Source of the DNA: Altererythrobacter sp.
GTDB lineage: Bacteria > Pseudomonadota > Alphaproteobacteria > Sphingomonadales > Sphingomonadaceae
Length of the DNA: 64,000 nt
Reading direction: 5' to 3'
Assembly (NCBI GenBank): GCA_016793865.1
Contig: JAEULJ010000007.1
Coordinates: forward strand, 124,001 to 188,000
Shown here in pieces: positions 8,524 to 17,046 of the stretch. The notes under the pieces were generated by a model. It ran no database searches and was not told the origin of the DNA. It worked only from the letters and a program-made list of their open reading frames with translations. A program made the translations under genes and the position numbers. Within the stretch, counting starts at the first letter, position 1; each line of letters begins with the position of its first letter.

Positions 8524-9088
8524 CGGCGAATCCAGCCGCCTTGAGAAGGGCACGGGTTTCGAACAGCGGCAGGCCCATCACCCCGGAATGGCTGCCCTGG
8601 AGCCATTGGACCAGTCCTTCGGCGGCGCCCTGGATGGCATAGCCGCCGGCCTTGCCCTCCCACTCTCCGCTCGCCAGATAGGCGGCGATCTCCTCGCCCG
8701 ACAGAACCTTGAACCGCACCACAGTCTCGCTCAGGCGCTCTCGCAGCGTTCCATCGGGCGCGCGAAGGGCAATGGCCGACAGCACCCGGTGGCGCCGGCC
8801 CGAAAGCAGGTCGAGGCAGTGCCGCGCAGTGGCTTGGTCATCGGCCTTGGGCAGGATCCGGCGCCCCAGCGCGACCACCGTGTCGCCGGCCAGGACATGG
8901 CCGGATACCGCCATCGCCTCCGCCTTCTCACGCGCCATGCGCCGGGCATAGACGTGCGGAAGTTCGGCCCTGCGCGGTGTTTCGTCGATATCGGCCGAGA
9001 GCACGGCATCGGGAATGATGCCGAGCCGGGCGAGCAGTTCCTGCCGGCGCGGGCTGGCGGAAGCTAGCGTGAGGTGCGGCGCGCTCAC
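8516..9088 (-). CDS. maf: Maf-family nucleoside triphosphate pyrophosphatase
   Basis: A 190-residue Maf/HAM1-fold enzyme that hydrolyses non-canonical or UTP/dTTP-type nucleotides to monophosphates. The N-terminus LTLASASPRRQELL is the hallmark phosphate loop, and VLAGDTVVALG carries the catalytic aspartate region. The start is GTG. It sits between infA and the RNase gene in the order usual for sphingomonads, and its stop overlaps the start of the RNase gene. Whether it is a dTTPase/UTPase (YhdE type) or a m7GTPase (YceF type) is not decided here. Confidence 0.93.
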   Translation of the reverse strand: MSAPHLTLASASPRRQELLARLGIIPDAVLSADIDETPRRAELPHVYARRMAREKAEAMAVSGHVLAGDTVVALGRRILPKADDQATARHCLDLLSGRRHRVLSAIALRAPDGTLRERLSETVVRFKVLSGEEIAAYLASGEWEGKAGGYAIQGAAEGLVQWLQGSHSGVMGLPLFETRALLKAAGFAVG

Positions 9089-9100
9089 GAGCGCAGCCGT

Positions 9101-9346
9101 TTACTGCGGCCCCGGGCCGCCGCGGCCGGGCATGAAACGATAGGTGATGCGCGCCTTGGTGAGGTCGTAGGGTGTCAGCTCGCACAGCACCTCGTCGCCC
9201 ACCAGCACGCGGATGCGGTTCTTGCGCATCTTCCCGGCGGTGTGGCCCAGAACCTCGTGGCCGTTCTCCAGCTCCACCCGGAACATGGCGTTGGGCAGCA
9301 GTTCGACCACACGCCCGCGCATTTCGAGGAGCTCTTCCTTGGCCAT
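9101..9346 (-). CDS. infA: translation initiation factor IF-1
   Basis: An 81-residue S1-fold protein that binds the ribosomal A site during initiation. The sequence [20 protein letters not shown] through [11 protein letters not shown] matches IF-1 along its whole length; the C-terminus carries a short glycine/proline extension PGRGGPGPQ. The ATG at 9346 is fixed by family length. It is the first gene of the infA-maf-RNase-yacG unit and is divergent from the TonB-receptor-like gene. Confidence 0.97.
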   Translation of the reverse strand: MAKEELLEMRGRVVELLPNAMFRVELENGHEVLGHTAGKMRKNRIRVLVGDEVLCELTPYDLTKARITYRFMPGRGGPGPQ

Positions 9347-9582
9347 ATAATCCTTTAACGTGTCTGCAATGCGTTGCGCCGGATGGCCGCGCGCCATAGC
9401 GGCGGGTGCGCGAAAAGGAAACCCCGGCGCGACTCGCTCCCACCATCGGCAATTTTCTGATGAACCGATGACGCGTCTCGACAGACTACAATTCGCGACA
9501 TTTCGGAACATTGCCCGTTCATGGTCTTGTGCCCACAGCGGAGCGGAACTTGCCGGCCCCATCCACAAAAAGGTGCTCCCCC

Positions 9583-12525
9583 TTGCGTAACTCGCTTGCC
9601 GTATCGTTGATGGCGCTTGTCGGCGCCATGCCCGCGTTGGGCCAGGATGCCTCGGGGCAGGCTCCGCCCGCGCCCGAACAGCAGGGGCCGGGGGACACTC
9701 TGTCCGACGAGGACGTCGACGCGATCGTGGTCACCGCGGCCAGGGTCCGCGGTCAGGTCCAGACAGCCAGCGCGCCGGTGCTGGAACTCTCCCAGGAGGA
9801 CGTCCAGGCCTATGGCGCGGATTCGCTCGCGGATCTGGTCTCGCAACTTGCGCCGCAGGTGGGATCGGGCAGCGGGCGTGGCGGGCAGCCGGTGTTCCTG
9901 CTCAACGGGCAGCGCATCAGCAACTTCCACGAGATCGGGCGCTTTCCTCCCGAAGCGGTCAAGAAGGTCGAGGTGTTGCCCGAGGAGGTTGCGCTCAAGT
10001 TCGGGTTCCGCCCCGACCAGCGCGTCATCAACTTCATCCTTCAGGACAATTTCGTAAGCCGCGAGGTCGAGCTGGAATATGGCGCGCCCACGCGGGGTGG
10101 ATATGGCGCGGGCGAGGCGGAGCTGGGGCTTCTGCGCATCGATGGGTCGCAGCGCCTGAGCGCCTCGCTCGGTTTCCAGCGCGCCACCCCGCTGACCGAG
10201 GCGGAGCGCGGCATCATCCAGACCCCGGGCACAATCCCGACCGACCCGACCGATCCGAACCCAGCCGATTTCCGAACATTGACCGCACGCAGCGAGCAGC
10301 TGGAGGCGAACGTAACCGGGGCTGTTGGCCTGGGCGAGGGTGGTTCAGGCGGGCAGCTCACGCTCAACAGCCGGTGGGTCAGCAATCGCACCGTGGCGCT
10401 GTCCGGGCTCGACCTGCTGACGACGACCGATGCCTCCGGCAATCCTGTCATCCGGACGATCGACGCGAACCCGCTCGAACGACTGACCAACACCGACACG
10501 CTGTCGATCGGGGCGGGCTACAATCGCCGGATCGGGGATTATCAGTTCACGACAACCCTCGACGCCGGGCTGATCGACGCCGAAACCCTGATCGATCGCC
10601 GCCGCACCTCGCCGGGTCCTGTGGTGACGGACCGGGCGCAAAGCCAGGTATGGACCGCCGGCCTGAAAAGCACGCTTATCGGCAATCCAGTCGTCCTGCC
10701 GGCCGGCGAGATGGGGGTCACGCTGACCGGCGCTTACGATTGGAGCCGCATAGAGAGGGTCGATACGCGCACCGTGTCTGGTGCTCCCGCGCTGACGCGC
10801 GGCGATCTCTCTGCGGCCGCGAATATCTCGGTGCCCATTACCAGCCGCCGGGAGAATGTGCTCGGTGCGCTCGGCGACGTGACCCTGAACCTGAGCGGCG
10901 GGGTGAATTCCCTGTCGGACTTCGGCTCACTCGGCAGTTTCACCGCCGGGGTCGTCTGGCGGCCCACCGGCCGCCTGACGCTACAGGCCACGCAGACGGT
11001 GCGCGAAACGGCGCCGGGGTTGAGCCAGCTCGGCGCGCCGACGATCGTGAGTTTCAACCTGCCCGTCTATGATTTCCGCAGCGGGCAATCCGTGCTGGTG
11101 ACCCAGACGAGTGGCGGGAATCCATCGCTGCGCGCTGAGACCCAGCGCGATCTCAAACTGTCGGCCAGCTACGATCTCGACCTGCTCGAACGCGCCAACA
11201 TTCTGGTGGAGTACTACCGCAATCGCTCCGATGATGTGACCAGCGCGTTTCCGCTCCTCACCCCCGCGATCGAGGCGGCATTCCCGGGGCGGGTGACCCG
11301 GGACCAGGCCACCGGACGGCTTACCGCGCTCGATGCGCGGCCGGTGACCTTCTCGCAAACCCGCTCGCAGCGGCTGCGCTATGGCTTCAACCTGTTCGGC
11401 AAGCTCGGCAAGCCGTTCCCGCCTGGAGAGCGTCCGCCCGGTGGGGGAGGTGCGGGTCCGTTCGCGGCGGCTGGACGTGCCACCGCACCGGCACCGGCAC
11501 CGGCGCATACGGCGCCAGGGCCGTCGGGTGAGGGCCGACCGGCTGCGGGCATGGACCCCCAGCGCCTTGCCGAAATGCGAACCAAGTTCTGCGCTACGCC
11601 CCCGGGCACGATCCCCGATCTCTCGGGCCTGCCGCAAGGCATACAGGATCGGCTCAAGGGCGAGGACGGGAAGACGGACCCGGCGCGCGTCGCCTTGATG
11701 CGCGAGCGCCTTTGCAGCGCCGATGCGGCAAGGCGGTTCGATCCCGCACGCTTCGCCGCTATGCGCCAGGCGCTATGCGCCGACACCACGAAGGAGCCCG
11801 ATCCGGAGGCGCTTCCCGAGGAGGTACGCAACCGCCTGAAGGGTCCAGACGGGGCTATCGCGCCGGCGCGGCTGCGCGAGTTCCGCGATCGCATCTGTGC
11901 GCTGCCGGCCAGCCAAGGCACCGCCACTCGCACCGCCGGTGAAGGCGGCAGCCGGGGCACGCCGGCCCCGGCTGCTTCCGGCCCGCAGCATGGCGGCGGG
12001 GGGCCGCGCGTCGGCTTCGGTCCGGGTGGCGGAGACGGACAGGGCCGGTGGAGCCTGGGCATCTACCACACGGTCAATCTGGAGAACCTGGTGCTGATCG
12101 CACCGGGAGTGCCGGTTCTCGACCTGCTGGACGGTGCGGCGACCGGCAGCGGCGGGGTGCCACGCAACCAGCTGGAGTTCGAAGGCGGCGCGTTCTATCG
12201 CGGCCTCGGTGTGCGGCTTTCCGGAACATACAGCGCAGCGACCGTTGTCAGCGGCACGGGCCTGCCCGGGTCGAGCGACCTGTTCTTCGGGGATCTCGCC
12301 AAGTTCAACCTTCGCGCCTTCGTCGCGCTCGACCAGCAGGCGTGGCTGGTGGGCGCGAAGCCGGGCTTCTTCAAGCAGGCGCGGTTGTCGCTGAGCGTCT
12401 CCAACCTTTTCGACACCCGGCAGCGCATCACGGACGGCAACGGCGTGGTGCCGCTGCGCTATCAGCCCTTCCTGCTCGATCCGGTCGGCCGCTTCGTGGA
12501 GGTGGAGTTCCGCAAGCTGTTCTAG
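9583..12525 (+). CDS. TonB-dependent receptor-like outer-membrane protein with a Cys-rich repeat insertion
   Basis: About 980 residues. From the TTG at 9583, preceded by AAAAAGG, the protein has a signal sequence [19 protein letters not shown], then a plug domain ([38 protein letters not shown]) and beta-barrel segments to a C-terminal phenylalanine ([10 protein letters not shown]), as expected for BAM-inserted proteins. Residues about 625-790 form a Pro/Gly/Ala-rich insertion holding two copies of a 57-residue cysteine motif. The plug lacks a clear TonB box with known ligand, and no transport partner is adjacent. Alternative in-frame starts at 9511 and 9529 give a poorer signal peptide. Confidence 0.85.
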   Translation: MRNSLAVSLMALVGAMPALGQDASGQAPPAPEQQGPGDTLSDEDVDAIVVTAARVRGQVQTASAPVLELSQEDVQAYGADSLADLVSQLAPQVGSGSGRGGQPVFLLNGQRISNFHEIGRFPPEAVKKVEVLPEEVALKFGFRPDQRVINFILQDNFVSREVELEYGAPTRGGYGAGEAELGLLRIDGSQRLSASLGFQRATPLTEAERGIIQTPGTIPTDPTDPNPADFRTLTARSEQLEANVTGAVGLGEGGSGGQLTLNSRWVSNRTVALSGLDLLTTTDASGNPVIRTIDANPLERLTNTDTLSIGAGYNRRIGDYQFTTTLDAGLIDAETLIDRRRTSPGPVVTDRAQSQVWTAGLKSTLIGNPVVLPAGEMGVTLTGAYDWSRIERVDTRTVSGAPALTRGDLSAAANISVPITSRRENVLGALGDVTLNLSGGVNSLSDFGSLGSFTAGVVWRPTGRLTLQATQTVRETAPGLSQLGAPTIVSFNLPVYDFRSGQSVLVTQTSGGNPSLRAETQRDLKLSASYDLDLLERANILVEYYRNRSDDVTSAFPLLTPAIEAAFPGRVTRDQATGRLTALDARPVTFSQTRSQRLRYGFNLFGKLGKPFPPGERPPGGGGAGPFAAAGRATAPAPAPAHTAPGPSGEGRPAAGMDPQRLAEMRTKFCATPPGTIPDLSGLPQGIQDRLKGEDGKTDPARVALMRERLCSADAARRFDPARFAAMRQALCADTTKEPDPEALPEEVRNRLKGPDGAIAPARLREFRDRICALPASQGTATRTAGEGGSRGTPAPAASGPQHGGGGPRVGFGPGGGDGQGRWSLGIYHTVNLENLVLIAPGVPVLDLLDGAATGSGGVPRNQLEFEGGAFYRGLGVRLSGTYSAATVVSGTGLPGSSDLFFGDLAKFNLRAFVALDQQAWLVGAKPGFFKQARLSLSVSNLFDTRQRITDGNGVVPLRYQPFLLDPVGRFVEVEFRKLF
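11551..11908 (+). repeat. tandem 57-residue repeat inside the receptor
   Basis: Two units lie head to tail (about residues 657-775). Each has DPxRxAxMRxxxCA, a spacer, LPxxxxxRLKGxDG, PAR and RxRxC. The first runs from [10 protein letters not shown] to MRERLC, the second from [10 protein letters not shown] to FRDRIC. Each unit has two cysteines about 40 residues apart, so disulfide-closed units are plausible in the periplasm or on the cell surface. The flanks are Ala/Pro- and Gly-rich linkers. Confidence 0.8.
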
Positions 12526-12549
12526 GCGGACTCCGCCGTCCGGCGGGCG

Positions 12550-13335
12550 TTAGTGGAGGTCGGAGCGCGGAAAGACCAAGGCCGCCAGCCCGCGCGGCCG
12601 GAACGGCTTCCAGGCCCCTTCCGGCTGCGCCAGGCGGTCTGCGATGGCATAGACCGCTGCGGGATTGACCCCGAGGCCGCAATGGCTGGCGTGGACCTCG
12701 ATGTTCTCGACCTTGCCGCCACCATGCTGCACGGACCCGCGCCAGTGTACGATCCCGTCGGTCTTGGTGAGGATCGAGGTGGTCGGCACCGGCGGCGCAT
12801 CGCCCAGCTTGCGGAACTTGCCCGCACGCATCGGTTCGGGCTCATCGCCGTTGAGCCATTCGAACAGGCGCCGGGCGTTGGTGTGGTTGCGGTCGTCGCT
12901 GATCGGGCTGCCCAGGCTTATGACCAGCCGGACCTTCTCGGGTGCCTGCTTGGCCAGTTCGCGCGCGAACACGCCGCCCAGGCTCCAGCCCACGATAGAG
13001 ACCTTGCGCCCGGTCCGCTCGAACAGGGCATCCACGCACTCCATCATGGCGGATACCCGGGCGTCATCGACATGGACGTTGCGGCCCAGGTTCCAGCCTA
13101 CCGCATCATAGCCGAGATCGCGGAGCAGGTTCCGAAGGGGCAGGGTGGAGTAATCGCCTGCCATGAAGCCGGGCAGAACCAGCACGCCGTGCCCGTCTCC
13201 CCTGGGCAACATTCCCAGCAGCGGGCGCAGCGCATAGAAGCTCGCCAGCTCGCCGATGGCGCGGCCCGGTTCGGCCAGTGCAAGCAGGCGGCTCGGCGGG
13301 CGGGCGGTTCGTTCTCGGGTTCGCGTTTCGGTCAT
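12550..13335 (-). CDS. alpha/beta hydrolase (esterase/lipase-like)
   Basis: A 261-residue alpha/beta hydrolase. HGVLVLPGFMAGDYST precedes the oxyanion region, the nucleophile elbow is GWSLGG, and a late His (EVHASHCGLG) is the likely catalytic histidine. The ATG at 13335 overlaps the stop of the wax-ester synthase gene (ATGA), so the two proteins are made together. Hydrolysis of a neutral lipid or acyl ester made by its partner is a reasonable inference. No signal peptide is seen; an N-terminal basic stretch precedes the fold. Confidence 0.85.
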   Translation of the reverse strand: MTETRTRERTARPPSRLLALAEPGRAIGELASFYALRPLLGMLPRGDGHGVLVLPGFMAGDYSTLPLRNLLRDLGYDAVGWNLGRNVHVDDARVSAMMECVDALFERTGRKVSIVGWSLGGVFARELAKQAPEKVRLVISLGSPISDDRNHTNARRLFEWLNGDEPEPMRAGKFRKLGDAPPVPTTSILTKTDGIVHWRGSVQHGGGKVENIEVHASHCGLGVNPAAVYAIADRLAQPEGAWKPFRPRGLAALVFPRSDLH

Positions 13336-14888
13336 GCGGATTTGCGGCCTTTCGCCTTGGACTTGGGTGGAGTGGAGCGTTTGCCCGATCGGGCTTTTCC
13401 CGTCGCCGAGGACTTGGCGCCTGGCTTTCGCGGCGGGCGGGGCCGCGCGGGCGTGGCGGCCTTCAAGGGCCGGGGGGCCGCGTCGCGCAACTCCTCGAAG
13501 CTGTCCTGGATGCACTGCGCGTAAAACTCCGGATCGGGCATCAGGTCGCGGCAGGCGGTGAAGGTGATCGTCGCTTCGTCGACATAGCTCTGGACCGTGT
13601 GGCCGAGGCCCATGCCGTCGGTGAGGCACAGCAGGCCCATCATGCTTTCGAGCCGCGCACCGGCGGAATAGATCGGAACAGGGGGCCCCGGAACATTGGT
13701 CACCACGGTCGAGAATGTCGGTGCCACGCCGCGATTGGCGAGGCCCAGCCGGGTGTAGAGCTGCGCGGCCAGGCTCATCCACAATGCCGGTGCGACCTTG
13801 CTCGCCTCGGTCATGTTGCGCGCGCCGATCGCCTCGGTCATCGCCTTGGAATTGGCGGTCTGGGCATGCACGAAGGCCAGCCGCTCCACGGGATCGGCCA
13901 GATGCGTGCCCAGCGGCGTGACCATGGCCGCGACCTGGTTGCCCATGTCACCTTTCTCCCCTCCGGAACGCACCGAAATCGGGGCCATCGCGGTGAGCGT
14001 CTTGTCGGGGAGGTCGTCCTTGGCCAGCAGGTAGCGGCGCATCGCACCGCCCACGATGGCGAGGAAGACGTCGTTGACCTTGCATCCCGGCGCGAGCGCG
14101 CGGATCGCCTTGATATCGGCCAGGGGCACGCTGCGCCCTTCCGCCACGCGGTGCGCGCTGATGACGCGGTTGAAGCGCGTGCGCGGCGCCAGCATGTCGC
14201 GCGATACGGAGAAGTCCTTCGCCGCCAGCCCCTTGAGCGCCCTGGCGAGGCCGGGTGCGGCCCGCGCCGCCACCTCGAGCTGCTTGAGCGGATTGGTGAC
14301 GGCGTTGAAATAGCTCTTGCCCAGCAGTTCGACCGGATTGGGCAGCCTTTCCGGTTTCCATCCGTCGGGCTGGGATGGCGCCGGCTCATCCGCGCGCAGC
14401 GTGTGCATCGCCTCCATCAGGTCGATCCCGCTCATCCCGTCGATGGCGGCATGGTGGACCTTGGTCACCATCGCATAGCTGCCCTGGGGAATGCCGGGGA
14501 TGTTGCTCAGCCCCTCCACCACCGTGAATTCCCACGGCGGACGCGTGAGGTCGAGCGGCCGGGCGAAGATGCGCGCCGCCTGGATGCAGAGCTGCCGCCA
14601 GTCGCCCGGCTGCGGGAGGGCGATATGACGGACATGATATTCCAGGTCGAAGTCCGGATCCTCGATCCAGTAGGGATAATCGAGATCGAAGGGCACCCGC
14701 ACCATGCGCTGGCGCATAGTGCGGCTAAGTTGCATCCGGCTTTCGAAGAAGCCGAGAATATCCTTGAACCGCACGAAACCACCGGGCGCGGTGGCGGGGT
14801 TGTAGATCAGGATCGAGCCGATGTGCATCGGCGAGGTGCGCGTCTCGAGCGCGACGAAGCTGGCATCCATCCCCTGGAGCTGGCGCAT
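13332..14888 (-). CDS. wax ester synthase/diacylglycerol O-acyltransferase family protein
   Basis: 518 residues, full length for the WS/DGAT family, which joins fatty acyl-CoA to alcohols or diacylglycerol to store wax esters or triacylglycerol. The start MRQLQGMDASFVALE is typical, and the catalytic motif HHAAIDG is at residues 145-151, followed by MSGIDLMEAMH. The C-terminal domain motif VVTNVPGPPVP is present. The last 50 residues are an unusual Lys/Arg/Pro/Ser-rich tail like a histone H1 tail, possibly for membrane or nucleic-acid contact. It overlaps the hydrolase gene. A fragment of this gene recurs at 16862-16998. Confidence 0.92.
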   Translation of the reverse strand: MRQLQGMDASFVALETRTSPMHIGSILIYNPATAPGGFVRFKDILGFFESRMQLSRTMRQRMVRVPFDLDYPYWIEDPDFDLEYHVRHIALPQPGDWRQLCIQAARIFARPLDLTRPPWEFTVVEGLSNIPGIPQGSYAMVTKVHHAAIDGMSGIDLMEAMHTLRADEPAPSQPDGWKPERLPNPVELLGKSYFNAVTNPLKQLEVAARAAPGLARALKGLAAKDFSVSRDMLAPRTRFNRVISAHRVAEGRSVPLADIKAIRALAPGCKVNDVFLAIVGGAMRRYLLAKDDLPDKTLTAMAPISVRSGGEKGDMGNQVAAMVTPLGTHLADPVERLAFVHAQTANSKAMTEAIGARNMTEASKVAPALWMSLAAQLYTRLGLANRGVAPTFSTVVTNVPGPPVPIYSAGARLESMMGLLCLTDGMGLGHTVQSYVDEATITFTACRDLMPDPEFYAQCIQDSFEELRDAAPRPLKAATPARPRPPRKPGAKSSATGKARSGKRSTPPKSKAKGRKSA

Positions 14889-14957
14889 CCGTATCCCCTT
14901 GCACCGGCCCGCATATTACGGGTCCGTGGCAAGGGGGTAACACGAATTGGCGGACCG

Positions 14958-15650
14958 TCAAACCAGGTGCAGGGACATCCGCTTGCGCCGGCGTACGCCC
15001 GCGCCGATGGCGGCGAAGCCCGCGATCAGCAGCGTCCAGGTCGACGGTTCGGGGATTGCGCCGACGATGTTCGAATTGATCTCGCGCCCCATCCAGCTCA
15101 GATTGCGTGCGCCGATGTATCCGTTGCTCAGCCAGACATAGGCAACATCCGCCTGTGTGCGGGAGAACCCGTAATAGCCCGCGGGATTGCCGATCGACAG
15201 TCCGTTGTTGTTCAGGAATATCTGCTCCACCATATTGCCGTTGCTGTCGAAGGCCGCGATGTTGACCGAAGCGCTCGCGCTTGTCCCGTCGGACCAGAAA
15301 AACTCGCCGAGAAAGCCCGAAGTGAGCGTCGGGAACACCAGTTTCATCGACGCATACGCACCATTGTTGCTGCCTGCATCGAGCAGGAGCATCGGCTGAC
15401 CTCCCGGAGCCACGGTGCCGTTGCCGAAGGTGTAACCCCCCGTCGAGCCGAACCGGGACGTCTCCATATTGGAAGACCAGGTCATCCCGTCGAGTGTGAT
15501 CGGGCCGGAGCCGGCCTGGTTGACCGCAGGTAGGTTGATGGCGTTTCCACCAGGAAGTGCGTTCGCGCCGACGATCATCGTGGCGGTGGCAGGCACACTT
15601 GCTGATGCGCCAAGCGCGACGGTCAGTGCCAACATTGTCAATTTCTTCAC
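14958..15650 (-). CDS. PEP-CTERM (PEPxxWA-type) sorted surface protein
   Basis: A 230-residue secreted protein: signal sequence KKLTMLALTVALGASASVPATA, a Ser/Gly/Asn-rich beta-type body, and a C-terminal sorting signal IPEPSTWTLLIAGFAAIGAG followed by RRRKR, the tripartite PEP-CTERM pattern recognised by exosortase. The GTG at 15650 is chosen because it follows AAGGGGGG and starts a clean signal peptide; longer readings add arginine-rich residues. No exosortase gene is in this window. It is divergent from the ToxR-like regulator. Confidence 0.85.
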   Translation of the reverse strand: MKKLTMLALTVALGASASVPATATMIVGANALPGGNAINLPAVNQAGSGPITLDGMTWSSNMETSRFGSTGGYTFGNGTVAPGGQPMLLLDAGSNNGAYASMKLVFPTLTSGFLGEFFWSDGTSASASVNIAAFDSNGNMVEQIFLNNNGLSIGNPAGYYGFSRTQADVAYVWLSNGYIGARNLSWMGREINSNIVGAIPEPSTWTLLIAGFAAIGAGVRRRKRMSLHLV

Positions 15651-15770
15651 GGGAACCCCCCTTGATGTCCCAGACCTGTCCGACAGTCGGTATGGCCGGT
15701 TCCCCGTCTTGCTGGAGTGGAGTCGGCGTGTCATGACGCGCGGATTAAGGATTCATAAAGGATCTTCATC

Positions 15771-16724
15771 TTGGCCCCGCGAAGGCATTCGCCTCTACAG
15801 AACCGCCTTCGGCGCCGGGTCTGGCGCTTCGGTGCGGCCGAGTTTGACGAGGGAAGCTGGACGCTGTCCGTAGAGGGCGCACCCGTGCGTCTGGAAGCGA
15901 AACCGCTTCAGCTCCTGCACGAATTGTTGTCGGCACGGGGCGAGGTCGTCAGCAAGGACGATCTGCTTGACCGCATATGGCCCGGCGTGACGGTGGTGGA
16001 GGCGTCTCTCGGCACCGCGGTTCACAAACTGCGCGTGGCGCTCAGGGATCGTGACCGGGCGGACCAGATCGTGATGACCGTCCCTCGCGTAGGCTATCGG
16101 ATCGCGGTCGAAGTCACGGTCGGTGAACCACCGGTGGCGGCGGGCTTGCGCGCGGATGCGGACATTCCCGCTGCCCCTCGTCGTAGAAGCTGGGCGGCCG
16201 CCATGGCGACTGTTTCCATCGGAGTGGCGGTCGCCATTGTCTATCTGAATGCGGGACCGGCCGAGGCCGATCAGGTCGCACCCGTGCTCGACGAACCCCA
16301 TATGCGCAGCGCCCTTCGCGGGCTCGATGTGCGGACGGTGGAGCGCATGATCGACATAGGATGGGACGTCGACGAGCCGGTCGATGCCGAGGGCAACACC
16401 GCGCTGAACGTTCTGCTGGAGCAGTGCGAATGGAACGCTTCGCACGATCGCGCCCGCATGGTCCTCGTGGCGCGCGCCCTGATCGATGGCGGGGCGTCGA
16501 TCGTGCACCGCAACCGCTGGGGAGACACGCCATACAGCATCGCCAAGGCCGACCGCTTTTGCGGACCCGACCATCCGGTGACCGCGATGCTGCGAAATCT
16601 GTGCTTCAACGGGGGCTCCCCGCCGGGCGACGCGTGTGTCGCCAGCTATGAGCTTGCCCGCAGGGGGGACGGGAAATCGGCAGTTCGGCCAGGTTCAAGC
16701 GCATCCGGCGAGGTGATCGATTAA
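15771..16724 (+). CDS. transmembrane winged-helix (ToxR/CadC-like) regulator with ankyrin-like repeats
   Basis: 317 residues. Residues about 16-116 form an OmpR/PhoB-type winged helix (LEAKPLQLLHELLSARGEVV, LLDRIWPGVTV, VHKLRVALRD, VPRVGYRI), residues about 141-159 are a single membrane helix, and the rest is periplasmic. The periplasmic part (178-260) reads as two ankyrin-like units, including VDAEGNTALNVLLEQ and RNRWGDTPYSIAKA, with further cysteines near the end. The layout suggests direct signalling from periplasm to DNA without phosphorelay. The start is TTG; no ATG or GTG is available before the DNA-binding domain. The divergent PEP-CTERM gene is a possible target. Confidence 0.8.
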   Translation: MAPRRHSPLQNRLRRRVWRFGAAEFDEGSWTLSVEGAPVRLEAKPLQLLHELLSARGEVVSKDDLLDRIWPGVTVVEASLGTAVHKLRVALRDRDRADQIVMTVPRVGYRIAVEVTVGEPPVAAGLRADADIPAAPRRRSWAAAMATVSIGVAVAIVYLNAGPAEADQVAPVLDEPHMRSALRGLDVRTVERMIDIGWDVDEPVDAEGNTALNVLLEQCEWNASHDRARMVLVARALIDGGASIVHRNRWGDTPYSIAKADRFCGPDHPVTAMLRNLCFNGGSPPGDACVASYELARRGDGKSAVRPGSSASGEVID

Positions 16725-16755
16725 GCAGCCTAACCCCCGCATATCTGCTTCATTC

Positions 16756-16867
16756 ATGGCTCGACCCCACGCCGGCAGACCCGGCGACATCCGCGGGGAA
16801 GAGCGCTTCAACGAGGAGCGTGCCGCGTACGCTGAAGTCCAGGCTCGGCGCCTGCCGGATGCTCGAT
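16756..16867 (+). pseudogene. remnant of the uvrC 5' end
   Basis: 16756-16826 aligns with the first 71 bases of the uvrC gene (18276-18346) at roughly 83% identity, including the ATG and the stretch GAGCGCTTCAACGAGGAGCG. After a gap of 65 bases in the uvrC frame, 16829-16867 aligns with 18414-18452. It then joins a fragment of the wax-ester synthase gene at the shared sequence CTCGAT. Read in frame from the ATG it stops at about 16920, so no functional protein is expected. Confidence 0.85.
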
Positions 16868-16998
16868 CCAGTAGGGATAATCGAGATCGAAGGTCACCCG
16901 CACCATGTGCTGGCGCATAGTGCGGCCAAGCTGCATCCGGCTTTCAAAGAAGCCCAAGATATCCTTGAACCGCACGAAACCACCGGGCGCGGTGGCGG
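16862..16998 (-). pseudogene. remnant of the wax-ester synthase gene
   Basis: These 137 bases align with 14661-14797, inside the WS/DGAT gene, with 8 mismatches by my count (about 94%). The orientation is the same as the intact gene. The fragment covers codons for about residues 31-76 only, with no start or end of the gene. It is directly joined to the uvrC remnant. Confidence 0.88.
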
Positions 16999-17046
16999 CA
17001 CTTGGGCAGCGAGACTATCACAAGTTTGTCAGTGGCAATCCGCCGC

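Noticed and set aside
8523..8553. ATG start at 8553 for the RNase E/G-like gene
   Set aside because: It would overlap maf by 38 bases; the TTG at 8523 overlaps only the stop and gives the start seen in related proteins.
13278..15533. Plus-strand open frame of 751 codons opposite the hydrolase and WS/DGAT genes
   Set aside because: It is an antisense shadow: in this GC-rich DNA long frames open opposite real genes. Its translation is low-complexity Arg/His/Gln-rich and matches no family, whereas the minus strand carries clear WS/DGAT motifs.
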